From positions 3,329,177-3,393,176 of the forward strand of contig NZ_CP054058.1 in assembly GCF_003935895.2 (NCBI RefSeq): DNA of 64,000 bases. The letters run 5' to 3'. A program made the translations under genes and the position numbers. This document shows, in pieces, positions 35,819-45,546 of the stretch. Position 1 is the stretch's first letter; each line of letters opens with the position of its first letter. The notes under the pieces were generated by a model, which searched no databases, was not told where the DNA came from, and was given only the letters and a program-made list of their open reading frames with translations. This stretch comes from Scandinavium goeteborgense (lineage in GTDB: Bacteria > Pseudomonadota > Gammaproteobacteria > Enterobacterales > Enterobacteriaceae).

Positions 35819-37912
35819 TTAGCTCAACGAGCCAAGGATTTTCAGTTCAAGCTCATCCGGCACTTCATTATAGGAAAGCACCTGTAATCCCGGGGCAAAC
35901 AGTCGCGCATAGCGGGCCAGCAGCGGACGCAGAATCGGCGCGACCAGCAGCACAGGATTGCGCCCGGCGGCTTTCATCTGCTCTTTAATCTGCGGCATGT
36001 TGTTCTGGAACTGGCTGAGCATATTCGGATCGACGGACACGCCATCCAGCGCCACTTTACCGCCCTGTTGCGCCTGGTTCACCACGCTGGTCAGCAGATT
36101 CTCCAGCTCATTGTTCAGGGTGTAAACCGCCAGCTCTTTATCGCGTTGCAGATCTGCGGTGATACTGCGGCGCAGCGCCAGACGCACATCCGAGGCTAAC
36201 AGCAGCGGCTCTTTGGTCACCGTGCTGCTGGCGACCAGTACCGTGGCGATGGTGACAATATCACGCAGCGAAACGCCTTCGGTCAGCAGGCTGCGATAAA
36301 CCTTCAGCAGCTGGCTGTAGTTCAGCGCGGTATTCAAATCTTCGGCTAACCGTGGGGCCATCGACGAAAGGCGATTATGCAGCAGGGTGATGTCGTCATA
36401 GTTGAACAGTTCAGGAATAAAATTGCGCACCACTTTATTGACGTGGGTCGCAATGATGCTGGCGCTGTCCACCACCTGATAGCCCAGATTCAGAGCCTTG
36501 GCTTTCTGCTCATTTTGAATCCAGGTCACCGGCATGCCGTACGCCGGGTCATTCCCCAGCGCACCCTCAATTTCGCCGTAGACTTCGCTGGACGGCAGCG
36601 CCATCAGCTTGTCCGCAGGGATATTCCCCTCTTCGGCCATGATCCCGTTGATGAAAATGGCATATTCCGTCGGCTTCAGGCGGAAGTTTTCCCGCACCCG
36701 AATTTCCGGCAGCAGCACACCGTTGCCGTCGGAAATGACCTGGCGAACCCCGCGGATACGCTGCGTTAACGGATTGCCTTTCTCTTTATCAATCAGCGAA
36801 ACCAGCTTGTAGCCAAGGCTGAGGCTAATCGGCTCGATAAGCGGAATGGTTTGCCAGCTGACTTGTTGCTCTGCCGTTTCGGTGATGGTTTTAGTCAGCG
36901 TTTCCAGATTCTGGGTGTCGTCTTCCGCCTCCTGTGGGCGTTTGCTCATGCGCCATGCGCCGAAGGCTAACAGCGAGGTAAACATCAGGAATGGCAGATG
37001 CGGCATGCCCGGCACGATAGCCATGATGAACATGATGCCTGCGGCGGTATACAGCACCGACGGCGTGGCCAGCATCTGCTTGCGCACGTCGCTCGCCAGG
37101 TCGCCAGCGCCGCTGACGCGGGTAACGATAATCGCCGCCGCCGTGGAGAGCAGCAAGGATGGGATCTGTGCGACCAGGCCATCACCGATGGTCATCAGCA
37201 CGTACTGCTGGAAGGCGGCTTCGGCGCTGAGATCGTATTTGAAGATACCGATACAGGTCCCGCCGATCAGGTTGATGGCGAGGATCATCATGCCCGCGAT
37301 GGCATCGCCACGCACGAACTTGGAGGCACCGTCCATTGCACCGTAGAAGTCAGCCTCTCCGGCGACCTCTTTACGGCGCTCCTGCGCCTGCGACTGGTTG
37401 ATAAGGCCGGCGTTCAAATCGGCATCGATAGCCATCTGTTTGCCCGGCATCGCGTCGAGGGTAAAGCGCGCCGAAACTTCGGAAATACGCTCGGCCCCTT
37501 TGGTGACCACGATGAAGTTGATGATCATCAGAATGACGAACACCACAAAGCCGACCACGAAGTTACCGCCGATAACCACCTGGCCGAAGGATTCGATGAC
37601 CTTACCGGCCGCACCGGACCCTTCTTGACCAAACAGCATCACCACACGGGTTGAAGCGACGTTCAACGACAGGCGCAGTAACGTCGTAACCAGCAATACC
37701 GTTGGGAACAGGCTAAATTCCAGAGGACGCTTGGCGGAAATCGCGACCAGCAACACCATGACCGCAAGGACGATGTTGAAGGTAAACAGGACATCCAGCA
37801 GTGCCGGCGGCAACGGCAGGATGATCATCGCCAGGATAGACAGCAATACCAACGGTATCGCCAGGTGTCCTTTGCTTATGTAGGTTAGTAATTGCTTACT
37901 TTTGGTCGTCAT
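35819..37912 (-). CDS. lfhA: Flagellar export gate protein LfhA (FlhA-like)
   Basis: A 697-residue component of the flagellar type III export gate. The N-terminal half has about eight membrane helices and the conserved FHIPEP-type loop (RISEVSARFTLDAMPGKQMAIDADLNAG). The C-terminal half is the cytoplasmic substrate-docking domain. It looks full-length, unlike the truncated fhiA of E. coli K-12. It overlaps lfhB by 17 bp. Confidence 0.95.
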   Translation of the reverse strand: MTTKSKQLLTYISKGHLAIPLVLLSILAMIILPLPPALLDVLFTFNIVLAVMVLLVAISAKRPLEFSLFPTVLLVTTLLRLSLNVASTRVVMLFGQEGSGAAGKVIESFGQVVIGGNFVVGFVVFVILMIINFIVVTKGAERISEVSARFTLDAMPGKQMAIDADLNAGLINQSQAQERRKEVAGEADFYGAMDGASKFVRGDAIAGMMILAINLIGGTCIGIFKYDLSAEAAFQQYVLMTIGDGLVAQIPSLLLSTAAAIIVTRVSGAGDLASDVRKQMLATPSVLYTAAGIMFIMAIVPGMPHLPFLMFTSLLAFGAWRMSKRPQEAEDDTQNLETLTKTITETAEQQVSWQTIPLIEPISLSLGYKLVSLIDKEKGNPLTQRIRGVRQVISDGNGVLLPEIRVRENFRLKPTEYAIFINGIMAEEGNIPADKLMALPSSEVYGEIEGALGNDPAYGMPVTWIQNEQKAKALNLGYQVVDSASIIATHVNKVVRNFIPELFNYDDITLLHNRLSSMAPRLAEDLNTALNYSQLLKVYRSLLTEGVSLRDIVTIATVLVASSTVTKEPLLLASDVRLALRRSITADLQRDKELAVYTLNNELENLLTSVVNQAQQGGKVALDGVSVDPNMLSQFQNNMPQIKEQMKAAGRNPVLLVAPILRPLLARYARLFAPGLQVLSYNEVPDELELKILGSLS

Positions 37913-39035
37913 CCGTTTTCAAAACCTCTTTAGGGATGGTGATATAGCGATTTAACTGTGGGCGCGGCTGCGAGCCGGCGCGCCAGTGCTTCAGCTGCAG
38001 GACATAGGTCAATACGTGGGCGATGGCGCGATAAAGCTGGAAGGGAACCTGTTGATTCACCTGGGTGGTGTAATACACCGAGCGCGCCAGGCGTGGGAAT
38101 TCAACCACTTCGATATCGTTTTCATTGGCGACCTGACGAATAAACAGCGCCACTTCGTCGGTGCCTTTAGCCACCACAAACGGGGCCTGGGCGCGGTCCT
38201 GGTCGTACTTTAAAGCCACCGCAAAGTGCGTCGGGTTGGTTACCACCACGTCAGCATTGGGGACCACTTTTCGAATTTGCCCCATCGCCATTTGCCGCTG
38301 TAAACGGCGAATTTTGGCTTTAACTTCGGGCTTACCTTCCTGATTTTTATGTTCTTCTTTGACTTCCTGCTTGGTCATTTTTAGCTTTTTAGTGAACATT
38401 TTCTTCGCCAGCGGCACGTCGACGATGGCGAAGAACACAAACAGGATGACGAAGTTGAGCATGATGCTGTGATACATCGACAGGCCCTGGCCCACGGCGT
38501 GCTGGAAGGACATATCTTGCAGGCGCAAAAAGGCCACGAAATTGCTGCGTACGCTCAGCCAAATCAGCAACAGCACTACCAGCGCTTTCAGCACCATTTT
38601 GCCGGTTTCGACTAAGTGCTCGGCCGAGAAAAAGCGCCCAAAGCCGGAGATCGGGTTAATTTTGCTAAAGTCCGGGATCAGCTTTTGCGGCATCAAAACG
38701 AAGCCGCCGGGTACCATCGATGCGAGGATCGCAGAGACGGGGATCGGGATCAGCGTCACGATGAATTTGAGCATAATCAGCAAATTATGCTTGAGGAAAT
38801 GCGCAAGAATACCCGGCTCATTCACGTGAATGCCGTAGGAATGAATGGTAATGAAACACTCGCGGATAAAGCTCGCGTACAGCGGAAACGAATTGCTGAC
38901 CACGATAAACGACACCAGCAGTGTCGATGCCAGTCCCATGTCCTTCGAGCGCGCAATCTGCCCGTCCTTGCGAGCCTGGCGTAATTTTTGCGACGAGGGT
39001 TTTTCTGTTTTTTCTTCGGTACTGCTCTCAGCCAT
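37896..39035 (-). CDS. lfhB: Flagellar export switch protein LfhB (FlhB-like)
   Basis: A 379-residue membrane protein. It begins MAESSTEEKTEKPSSQKLRQ, has four membrane helices, and carries the autocleavage site NPTH at residues 267-270 (VVVTNPTHFAVAL). Cleavage there, together with the FliK-like protein, changes export from rod/hook to filament substrates. Confidence 0.95.
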   Translation of the reverse strand: MAESSTEEKTEKPSSQKLRQARKDGQIARSKDMGLASTLLVSFIVVSNSFPLYASFIRECFITIHSYGIHVNEPGILAHFLKHNLLIMLKFIVTLIPIPVSAILASMVPGGFVLMPQKLIPDFSKINPISGFGRFFSAEHLVETGKMVLKALVVLLLIWLSVRSNFVAFLRLQDMSFQHAVGQGLSMYHSIMLNFVILFVFFAIVDVPLAKKMFTKKLKMTKQEVKEEHKNQEGKPEVKAKIRRLQRQMAMGQIRKVVPNADVVVTNPTHFAVALKYDQDRAQAPFVVAKGTDEVALFIRQVANENDIEVVEFPRLARSVYYTTQVNQQVPFQLYRAIAHVLTYVLQLKHWRAGSQPRPQLNRYITIPKEVLKTDDDQK

Positions 39036-39801
39036 GCGCGACCTTCAGCTTATCGAGCTGATGCAGCACTTCGTTCACTAGCTGCATATAGTGGTCGGGC
39101 ACGCTGTACATCAGGGCGGCAAAACAGACCAGCCCCGCGAGCATGTTGATAGGGAAACCGAGTGAGTAGAGATTCAGTGACGGCGAAATGCGGTTCAGCA
39201 GGCCAAAACACATTTGCACCACCAACATGATAAAGGTGGTTGGCAGCGCCAGCAGAAGCGCTGACGATAATACCCAGGTGAACGCCATCGCGACGGACAT
39301 CAGCGATTGCGGCGTCAACGCGTGACCAATCGGCCAGTAGGTAAACCCTTTGTACAGGATGCTGACCAGCAGCAGATGCCCGTCCATGATGAAAAACAAC
39401 AGGATGGCGAAGATGTTGATGAACTCGCCCAGCACCGCGATGTTGGTTCCGCTGTTGGGATCGTTCATGGTCGCCATACTCATCCCCATGTTAAAGGAGA
39501 GGATCTGCCCGGCCATTTGCAGGACCTGAAACACCAGCTGGAGCATCATGCCAAACAGCATTCCCCAGATGAACTGCTCCAGCGTCAGCAACATCGTGGT
39601 CACCAGCTGGTCGGGAATCGGGTGTGGGATCATCGGGGTGATGATTAACGTCAGTGAACCGGCCAGCATGATCCGCACGCGGATGGTGAAGGCGTGGTTT
39701 TGGAAGACCGGGCTGAACTGGAAGAACGTCATGATACGGACGAACGGAAACCACATCCCCAGCACCAGGTTTGTGAACTGTACGATGTCGGTTTGACCCA
39801 T
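39028..39801 (-). CDS. lfiR: Flagellar export protein LfiR (FliR-like)
   Basis: A 257-residue export-gate subunit with six membrane segments. The start MGQTDIVQFTNLVLGMWFPF at 39801 is one base beyond the lfiQ stop; the longer reading to 39843 overlaps lfiQ out of frame. FNMGMSMATMNDPNSGTNI is the usual middle motif. Confidence 0.92.
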   Translation of the reverse strand: MGQTDIVQFTNLVLGMWFPFVRIMTFFQFSPVFQNHAFTIRVRIMLAGSLTLIITPMIPHPIPDQLVTTMLLTLEQFIWGMLFGMMLQLVFQVLQMAGQILSFNMGMSMATMNDPNSGTNIAVLGEFINIFAILLFFIMDGHLLLVSILYKGFTYWPIGHALTPQSLMSVAMAFTWVLSSALLLALPTTFIMLVVQMCFGLLNRISPSLNLYSLGFPINMLAGLVCFAALMYSVPDHYMQLVNEVLHQLDKLKVAHG

Positions 39802-39802
39802 T

Positions 39803-40075
39803 TTAATGTACCAACACCGCCGCCTGAGTGAACAAATGCACACAGAGATCGTCGAGGGTAGTGATCATCCACTTTCCGGAGATCCCCAACACGGCCAGGG
39901 TCACAATAAGTCGCGGCAAAAAGCTCAGGGTCTGTTCGTTGATCTGCGTTACGGCCTGAAAAATACTGACGCACAGGCCGACCAGCAAGCTGGGAACGAC
40001 CAGCACGCAGACCAGCATGATCACCACTTTAATTCCGCTGCCGACAATATCGGCCGCCACATCCACCGTTAACAT
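39803..40075 (-). CDS. lfiQ: Flagellar export protein LfiQ (FliQ-like)
   Basis: A 90-residue protein with two membrane helices (VVIMLVCVLVVPSLLVGL and LIVTLAVLGISGKWM) around FQAVTQINEQTLSFLPR, which is the FliQ signature. The start at 40075 gives the standard family length. Confidence 0.93.
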   Translation of the reverse strand: MLTVDVAADIVGSGIKVVIMLVCVLVVPSLLVGLCVSIFQAVTQINEQTLSFLPRLIVTLAVLGISGKWMITTLDDLCVHLFTQAAVLVH

Positions 40076-40091
40076 GCTGCGATTCCTGTCA

Positions 40092-40850
40092 TCATCCCAG
40101 CCCAAGGCCGCGAATACTGGAGGTGAGAGTGCCGACGGTCAGTGACCAGCCGTCGATGAGGACGAACAGCATCAGCTTGAATGGCAGTGAAACGATCAGC
40201 GGTGACAGCATCATCATCCCCATCGCCATCAATACGCTGGCCACGATCAGGTCAATCACCAGGAATGGGATGTAAATCATGAAGCCAATCTGGAACGCCG
40301 TTTTCAGCTCGCTCAGCACGTAGGCGGGTATCACGATGCTCAGGTCTTGCGCCGCCGGGTCGCCTTTAACGTCGGCGATAGTCATGATTTGCGCCATCGC
40401 CTTTTTATCGGTCTGCGCCAGCATGAAGCGCTTTAACGGCTTCGCCCCGGTCGCCAGTGCTTCGGAGAGCGTAATCTGATCGTTCTCAAACGGCACGACC
40501 GCGTGGTCGTAGATGTTGATCCCAATCGGACGCATCACCAGCATGGTTAATGACAGCGCAATACCAATCAGAATGCGGTTTGGCGGGGATTGCTGTAATC
40601 CCATCGCCTGTCTTAACAGGGAGAGCACGATGATAAAACGCGTGAAGCAGGTCATCATCAGCACCAGCGTCGGCAGTAAACCGACGAGGGTCATGAGGAT
40701 AAGCACCTGCAGCTTAACGCTGTACTCCTGCGTATCACCGTGGTTAACGACGCTCAACAATGAGATATCTCCCCCCTGCGCAAAGGCATGGGAGGAGATA
40801 AACATCAGCGCGAGTCCTGCCAGACTGGCAATGAGAGAACGGGATTTCAT
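40092..40850 (-). CDS. lfiP: Flagellar export protein LfiP (FliP-like)
   Basis: A 252-residue export-gate subunit with a signal peptide (LIASLAGLALMFISSHAFA). The core has MTCFTRFIIVLSLLRQAMG and FIVLSLLRQ-type helices, PPNRILIGIALSLT, and the C-terminal MGMMMLSPLIVSLPFKLMLFV. It directly overlaps lfiN by 4 bp, with no fliO gene between them. Confidence 0.95.
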   Translation of the reverse strand: MKSRSLIASLAGLALMFISSHAFAQGGDISLLSVVNHGDTQEYSVKLQVLILMTLVGLLPTLVLMMTCFTRFIIVLSLLRQAMGLQQSPPNRILIGIALSLTMLVMRPIGINIYDHAVVPFENDQITLSEALATGAKPLKRFMLAQTDKKAMAQIMTIADVKGDPAAQDLSIVIPAYVLSELKTAFQIGFMIYIPFLVIDLIVASVLMAMGMMMLSPLIVSLPFKLMLFVLIDGWSLTVGTLTSSIRGLGLG

Positions 40851-41209
40851 GGCTTCAGGTCGTTGATTTCACGAGAGTTGAATTCCAGTACGCGCAAACC
40901 ATACTTCTCGTTCACCACCACGACTTCCGCTTTGCCCAGCAGGATATTGTTGACCTTGATATCCAGCGGTTCGCCCGCGAGCTTGTCCAGCTCGATAACG
41001 GTGTCGTCATCCATGTCCAGCAAATCCGCCAGCATCACTTCCACGGAAGAGACTTCCAGCGTCAGGGTCACCGGGATGCGCTTGAGCAGAGACATTGAGT
41101 TTTTCTGCGTGGCAGCCGCGACCGGAGCCGGGCTAGCTACCGCGTCTGCGGCGGCATCTGGCGTGTTAAGTTCAAAACCTTGTTCGAGTAAATCTTCATG
41201 CTCATTCAT
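40847..41209 (-). CDS. lfiN: C-ring protein LfiN (FliN-like)
   Basis: A 120-residue switch-complex protein. A variable acidic and Ala-rich N-terminal half precedes the SpoA domain (IPVTLTLEVSSVEVMLADLLDM, VIELDKLAGEPLDIKVNNILLGKAEVVVVNEKYGLRV). The start at 41209 is chosen because the longer reading lies further inside lfiM. Its start overlaps the lfiM end by 8 bp. Confidence 0.93.
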   Translation of the reverse strand: MNEHEDLLEQGFELNTPDAAADAVASPAPVAAATQKNSMSLLKRIPVTLTLEVSSVEVMLADLLDMDDDTVIELDKLAGEPLDIKVNNILLGKAEVVVVNEKYGLRVLEFNSREINDLKP

Positions 41210-42089
41210 AGCTATTCTCTGACTTTGTTCCGGCAATATCCGACAGATACAGTTTGTTTTTGTCCTCCACGAGGAGGGCGCTGAACAGTTCAGCTCGGCC
41301 GATGTTCACCGAATAACGCTCCGGCAGACCGATTGGCAAAATATCGCCTGGCTTGATGGTGGTCAGTTCTGCGACATTCAACGAGAGCTCGGCAATTTTG
41401 ACCGTCAGGGTCAACGGCAGCGTGTTGATCACTTCGCTGACGACCGCCTGCTTTTTCTCTTTGCGCGCGCTGACGTCCAGCTGCTCGCTGGAGTTACGGA
41501 TATCCTGCTGGCGTAAGGCATTCAGGACAAAGTCCGTGTGCGCATCGTCGAGGAAGATGTAAAAACAGCTCCCATCCCCGCCGTCCAGCGTAAAGGTCAC
41601 CTTGTACGTCCATTGCGTTTGCACGCCCATATTGTCGGGCGAAATGGACAGGGCTAACCCTGACGTGTCTTTATCGAAAATCATCCCGAGAATATCGTGT
41701 GCGAGGCGATTTTTCAGACGGGCTTCCGTTTTGGTTGGGAGTTCATTCTCATCTGATAATTCAGATTCCAAATCGCCCTCAAGACCATAGAAATTACCCA
41801 GCAAGGTCAGCAGTAATGGTCGATCAATATCAAACGCAAGTTGTCCAACGTCTGAGGTAAAAAGTTCAGCGGTCTTATTGCTGACGTCCATTTCACAATC
41901 AATACGTTTCAGCGAGATATAAGAACGATGTTTTTTGAGGAAATAATTGTTCAGTCTCGAATCGAGCGTATCGAATTTGCTGACAAAGATAGTCTGCAGA
42001 CGATGGTATGGACGACCGAGCCGGTTCCCTTCCAGTTTGAAGATGCCCGGTGTTTGACTGTACTTTAACATAGTACGCGTTCTCTGCAT
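41202..42089 (-). CDS. lfiM: C-ring protein LfiM (FliM-like), lacking the CheY-binding N-terminus
   Basis: A 295-residue FliM-like protein (E. coli FliM has 334). The C-terminal SpoA domain is clear (LPLTLTVKIAELSLNVAELTTIKPGDILPIGLPERY). The middle domain is diverged: the usual GGDGR loop that contacts FliG reads YGLEGD. The N-terminal LSQxEIDALL-type peptide that binds phosphorylated CheY is missing; the chain begins around YSQTPGIFKLEGNRLGRPYH. ATG codons at 42089 and 42071 are both possible starts. The first gene of the lfiM-to-lfhA operon, it faces lafK. Confidence 0.85.
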   Translation of the reverse strand: MQRTRTMLKYSQTPGIFKLEGNRLGRPYHRLQTIFVSKFDTLDSRLNNYFLKKHRSYISLKRIDCEMDVSNKTAELFTSDVGQLAFDIDRPLLLTLLGNFYGLEGDLESELSDENELPTKTEARLKNRLAHDILGMIFDKDTSGLALSISPDNMGVQTQWTYKVTFTLDGGDGSCFYIFLDDAHTDFVLNALRQQDIRNSSEQLDVSARKEKKQAVVSEVINTLPLTLTVKIAELSLNVAELTTIKPGDILPIGLPERYSVNIGRAELFSALLVEDKNKLYLSDIAGTKSENSYE

Positions 42090-42470
42090 TTTTCTCTGTA
42101 TAGCAAATTATCGGCATCAGGTTAATGATGAAAACAACTTGCTTTCTTTAATAATAAATCAGTGAATAGAGCCGCCGCGTCTGCGGATAGTGGCACATAA
42201 AAAAACTGGACCCGCATTTAACCGCACCCGCCCTAAAGTCGCAATGGCATTTTATTATTAATACATAAAATGAACGAATAATATCTTGAGTGAAAGCAGA
42301 TAAAAACCTGATGACCACACGGTCAATATGCTGTTTTTAAAGGATAATATTTTTTTGATGCATTTATGTAATCTTTGAATGGAGGACGATGTTAGTATCC
42401 ACCCTCATTTCTCACCACTTTATATAGCACGACTAATGTCGCTGTACTCATGCAAATAAGAGAGGCATTT
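42090..42470. promoter_or_regulatory. Divergent control region between lfiM and lafK
   Basis: A gap of about 380 bases with no gene, A/T-rich. It must carry the promoters that start the flagellar hierarchy. No FlhDC-type site could be defined. A poor -24/-12-like sequence on the minus strand at 42103-42117 has the -12 GC but lacks the -24 GG. TGGCAC at 42191 on the plus strand has no matching -12 element. Confidence 0.4.
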
Positions 42471-43478
42471 ATGCTAGATATTATTGCCACTGACAATCGA
42501 ACTCTGAACGTACTGACACTGGCAAAGAAAGTGGCTGCATTTAACGTTCCAGTGTTGGTTCAAGGAGAAACAGGAACAGGGAAAGAATATATTTCTAAAT
42601 ATATTCATGCTAACGCCTTTGCGGAATGTCAGGATGCGCCGTATATCGGAGTGAACTGTGCTGCCATTCCAGAAAACATGTTAGAGTCTACCCTGTTTGG
42701 TTATGAAAAGGGAGCCTTCACCGGTGCAACAAATACCGTCGCGGGCAAGCTGGAATTAGCCAATAAAGGCACCTTATTACTCGATGAAATCGGTGAGCTG
42801 CCTTTAGCATTGCAGGCAAAACTGCTGCGCGTGTTGCAGGAAAATAAGGTTGAGCGACTCGGCGGTCATCGTCAGATTAACCTGACCTTCCGCCTGATTG
42901 CGTGCACCAATAAAAATCTAGAAAAGGAAGTGGCAGAAGGCCGTTTCCGTGAAGATTTATTCTACCGTCTGAACGTGGTGCATATTGATGTGCCGCCGCT
43001 GCGTGAACGCCAGGCCGATATTCTTCCGCTGGCGGAGCATTTCATCCAGAAATACACCTCGATGCTGGGCAGAAACGTCAAGCTGTCGGAGTCTGCTCGT
43101 CGCTCCCTCACCACCCACCAGTGGCCGGGGAACATTCGTGAGCTCGAAAACACCATTCAGCGCGGGATGATCATGAACCGTGACGGCGTGGTGTATCCCG
43201 ATATGTTGGGTATTCCCCAAACTGCACCCATCCGGCATGCCGAACCGATGCTGACCGAATCCGCCGCCGTCGCGCCGACGACTGCGAAAACCGTGTCGGC
43301 CGCCCCTGGCGACCTGCGTTTGCATGGCCGCTTCGCCCAGTACGAGTACATCGCTGATTTGATGCGCACGTATCAGGGCAATAAATCCAAAATCGCCGAC
43401 CTGCTGGGGATCACACCGCGCGCCCTTCGCTACCGCCTGGCCTCCATGCGGAAATATGGCATCGAAATTTTCTCTTAA
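42471..43478 (+). CDS. lafK: Sigma54-dependent activator LafK
   Basis: A 335-residue enhancer-binding protein that lacks a receiver domain and starts almost directly with the AAA+ module. Walker A is GETGTGKE (32-39), the sigma54-contacting GAFTGA is at 81-86, Walker B is [12 protein letters not shown] Fis-type helix-turn-helix closes the chain ([21 protein letters not shown]). The start at 42471 follows AGAGG. LafK is the master regulator of lateral flagella in Vibrio and Aeromonas. Here it should act on the sigma54 promoters before lafB, lfgB and the fliB-like gene. Without a receiver domain its activity is not set by phosphorylation. Confidence 0.93.
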   Translation: MLDIIATDNRTLNVLTLAKKVAAFNVPVLVQGETGTGKEYISKYIHANAFAECQDAPYIGVNCAAIPENMLESTLFGYEKGAFTGATNTVAGKLELANKGTLLLDEIGELPLALQAKLLRVLQENKVERLGGHRQINLTFRLIACTNKNLEKEVAEGRFREDLFYRLNVVHIDVPPLRERQADILPLAEHFIQKYTSMLGRNVKLSESARRSLTTHQWPGNIRELENTIQRGMIMNRDGVVYPDMLGIPQTAPIRHAEPMLTESAAVAPTTAKTVSAAPGDLRLHGRFAQYEYIADLMRTYQGNKSKIADLLGITPRALRYRLASMRKYGIEIFS

Positions 43479-43519
43479 GTCGCACATTCACCTACAAGGA
43501 CTGTTTTTTAAGGCATGCC

Positions 43520-43882
43520 ATGAATACGTTAACGATTACTCCAGCAAGCACGATGCAAACGCAGATGCTGCAAGACATGACCCAGATGCGGGCGGTCGCG
43601 GATGCGCCCGTCCTGCCTGCTGCGCACGCCAACATTGGTGAAAGCACGTCCTCTGCCGCCACGCCGTCCTTCAGTCATATCATGAGCGCTTCGCTGCATC
43701 GCGTTGACGGCTATGAACACACTGCACAGGTACGTCAGAACGCCATTGATATGGGAAAGAGCGACGATCTTGCCGGGGCGATGATCGCCAGCCAGCAGGC
43801 GTCGTTGTCGTTTTCCGCTCTTGTCCAGGTGCGCAACAAAGTTGCGTCTGGCATTAACGACCTGATGAGTATGTCCATTTAA
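43520..43882 (+). CDS. lfiE: MS-ring/rod junction protein LfiE (FliE-like)
   Basis: A 120-residue protein. The C-terminal part is typical of FliE (SHIMSASLHRVDGYEHTAQV and the following MIASQQASLSFSALVQVRNK). It links the MS ring to the rod. It lies between lafK and lfiF, 41 bp after lafK. Confidence 0.92.
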   Translation: MNTLTITPASTMQTQMLQDMTQMRAVADAPVLPAAHANIGESTSSAATPSFSHIMSASLHRVDGYEHTAQVRQNAIDMGKSDDLAGAMIASQQASLSFSALVQVRNKVASGINDLMSMSI

Positions 43883-43887
43883 TCGCC

Positions 43888-45546
43888 ATGAATCAGAATC
43901 TACTCGAAAAAGCGCGTCAATGGCTGGCTGTTGTGATGGCAAAGCTGGATGGCAAAAAGCGCATCGCCCTGTTTGCCACCGCCGCGATTGCCGCGACGGC
44001 CATTATTTCCGCCATCGTTCTCGGCGGAAACTACGGATACGTTGCCCTGTACGGCAGCCAACAAAACATTCCTGTCTCCCAGGTCATCTCCGTCCTGGAT
44101 GAGAGCAAAACCCCTTATCGTATCGACCCAAGCAGCGGTCAAATCCTGGTTGCCGAAGAGTCCCTGTCGCAAGTGCGCATGACCCTGGCGGCAAAAGGTG
44201 TTCAGGCCCTCTCCCCTGACGGCTATAAGCTGATGGATAAAGACGAAGTGCTGGGCTCCAGCCAGTTCGTGCAGAACATCCGCTATAAACGCAGCCTCGA
44301 AGGTGAAATGGCCAAGAGCATTATGTCTCTTGATGCCGTGGAAAATGCGCGCGTGCATCTGGCGCTAAACGAAGACAGCTCCTTTGTGGTGAGCGAACAG
44401 CCGAAGAACAGTGCTTCCGTAGTAGTGCGTATGCACTATGGCAATACGCTGAGCCTCGACCAGGTTAACGCCATCATCCACTTAGTGTCCGGCAGCGTGC
44501 CGGGCCTGTTGCAATCTCAGGTCAGCATCATTGACCAGTCCGGCAATCTGCTGTCTGACGGCGTCAGCGGCGGTGAAGGCTCCCGGGCCGTTACCCGCAA
44601 AAATGACCAGGTCGTGAAAGATATTCAGGCCAAGACCCGCGCAAGCATTGAAAACCTGCTCGCGTCGCTGGTCGGCAAAGGTAACTACCGCGTCAGCGTG
44701 ATGCCGCAGATTGACCTTAGCACCGTGGAAGAGACGCAGGAAAACTACGGTGATGCGCCAAAAGTCAGCCGCGAAGAGAAAGCGGAAGACCGCAATACCG
44801 ATCAGCTGGCGATGGGCATTCCGGGTTCACTGAGCAACCGTCCGCCGATGGCACCGGCTAACGCACAGCAAGGCAAGCGTGAGCCTGCCGCGATGTCTCT
44901 GCATACGGAAAATAAGAGTGATTACGCTTACGACCGTAACGTGAAGCACATCCAGCATCCGGGCTTTACCGTGACGCGCCTTAACGTGGCGGTAGTCCTG
45001 AACCGTAACGCCACCTTCGTGAAAAACTGGCACGCACCGCAGGTCCAGCAGATCACCACCATGCTGAATACCGCCGCCGGAATCGACGCCCAGCGTGGCG
45101 ACACGCTGACTCTAACGATGATGAGCTTCGTTGCGCCATCTGAAAGTGATTATCCGAAGCTGCCATGGTGGCAGGACAGCGACATTCTTGGCTGGGCCAA
45201 GCTCGCAGGTTCCCTTCTGTTAGCGCTGATTATCCTGCTGTTCTTCGTGCGTCCAACCATGAAACGCATGAATGCCGCGCGCGACGAGCGTAAAGCGCTG
45301 GCTGCAGCCGAAGCGACGAATCAGGCGCTGCGCCTTGACGCGAAAGCGGATACTCAGACCGTAACCGATACGGTGCGTGAATTTGAGCTGCCTACCCTGC
45401 CGGTGGACGAACCTCTTCCTTCGCCAACCTCTGGGCTTGAAGCGAAACTGGAATACCTGCAGAAACTGGCGATTGAAGATACCGATCGCGTAGCGGAAGT
45501 CATCAGACAGTGGATTACAAGCAATGAGCGAATTGAAAACAAGTAA
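43888..45546 (+). CDS. lfiF: MS-ring protein LfiF (FliF-like)
   Basis: A 552-residue membrane ring protein. An N-terminal helix (IALFATAAIAATAIISAIVL) is followed by the YscJ/FliF periplasmic domain (NYGYVALYGSQQ, LAAKGVQALSPDGYKLMDKD), a variable region, and a second membrane helix (LAGSLLLALIILLFFV). The C-terminal acidic tail (LEAKLEYLQKLAIEDTDRVAEVI) is the FliG-binding segment. It overlaps lfiG by 23 bp. Confidence 0.95.
   Translation: MNQNLLEKARQWLAVVMAKLDGKKRIALFATAAIAATAIISAIVLGGNYGYVALYGSQQNIPVSQVISVLDESKTPYRIDPSSGQILVAEESLSQVRMTLAAKGVQALSPDGYKLMDKDEVLGSSQFVQNIRYKRSLEGEMAKSIMSLDAVENARVHLALNEDSSFVVSEQPKNSASVVVRMHYGNTLSLDQVNAIIHLVSGSVPGLLQSQVSIIDQSGNLLSDGVSGGEGSRAVTRKNDQVVKDIQAKTRASIENLLASLVGKGNYRVSVMPQIDLSTVEETQENYGDAPKVSREEKAEDRNTDQLAMGIPGSLSNRPPMAPANAQQGKREPAAMSLHTENKSDYAYDRNVKHIQHPGFTVTRLNVAVVLNRNATFVKNWHAPQVQQITTMLNTAAGIDAQRGDTLTLTMMSFVAPSESDYPKLPWWQDSDILGWAKLAGSLLLALIILLFFVRPTMKRMNAARDERKALAAAEATNQALRLDAKADTQTVTDTVREFELPTLPVDEPLPSPTSGLEAKLEYLQKLAIEDTDRVAEVIRQWITSNERIENK

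Noticed and set aside
42103-42117. Sigma54 promoter before lfiM
   Set aside because: The -12 TTGC is present but the -24 GG is not. Too weak to claim.
43455-43471. Sigma54 promoter before lfiE
   Set aside because: TGGCAT is followed at the right distance by TTTT instead of TTGC, and it lies in the lafK coding end.
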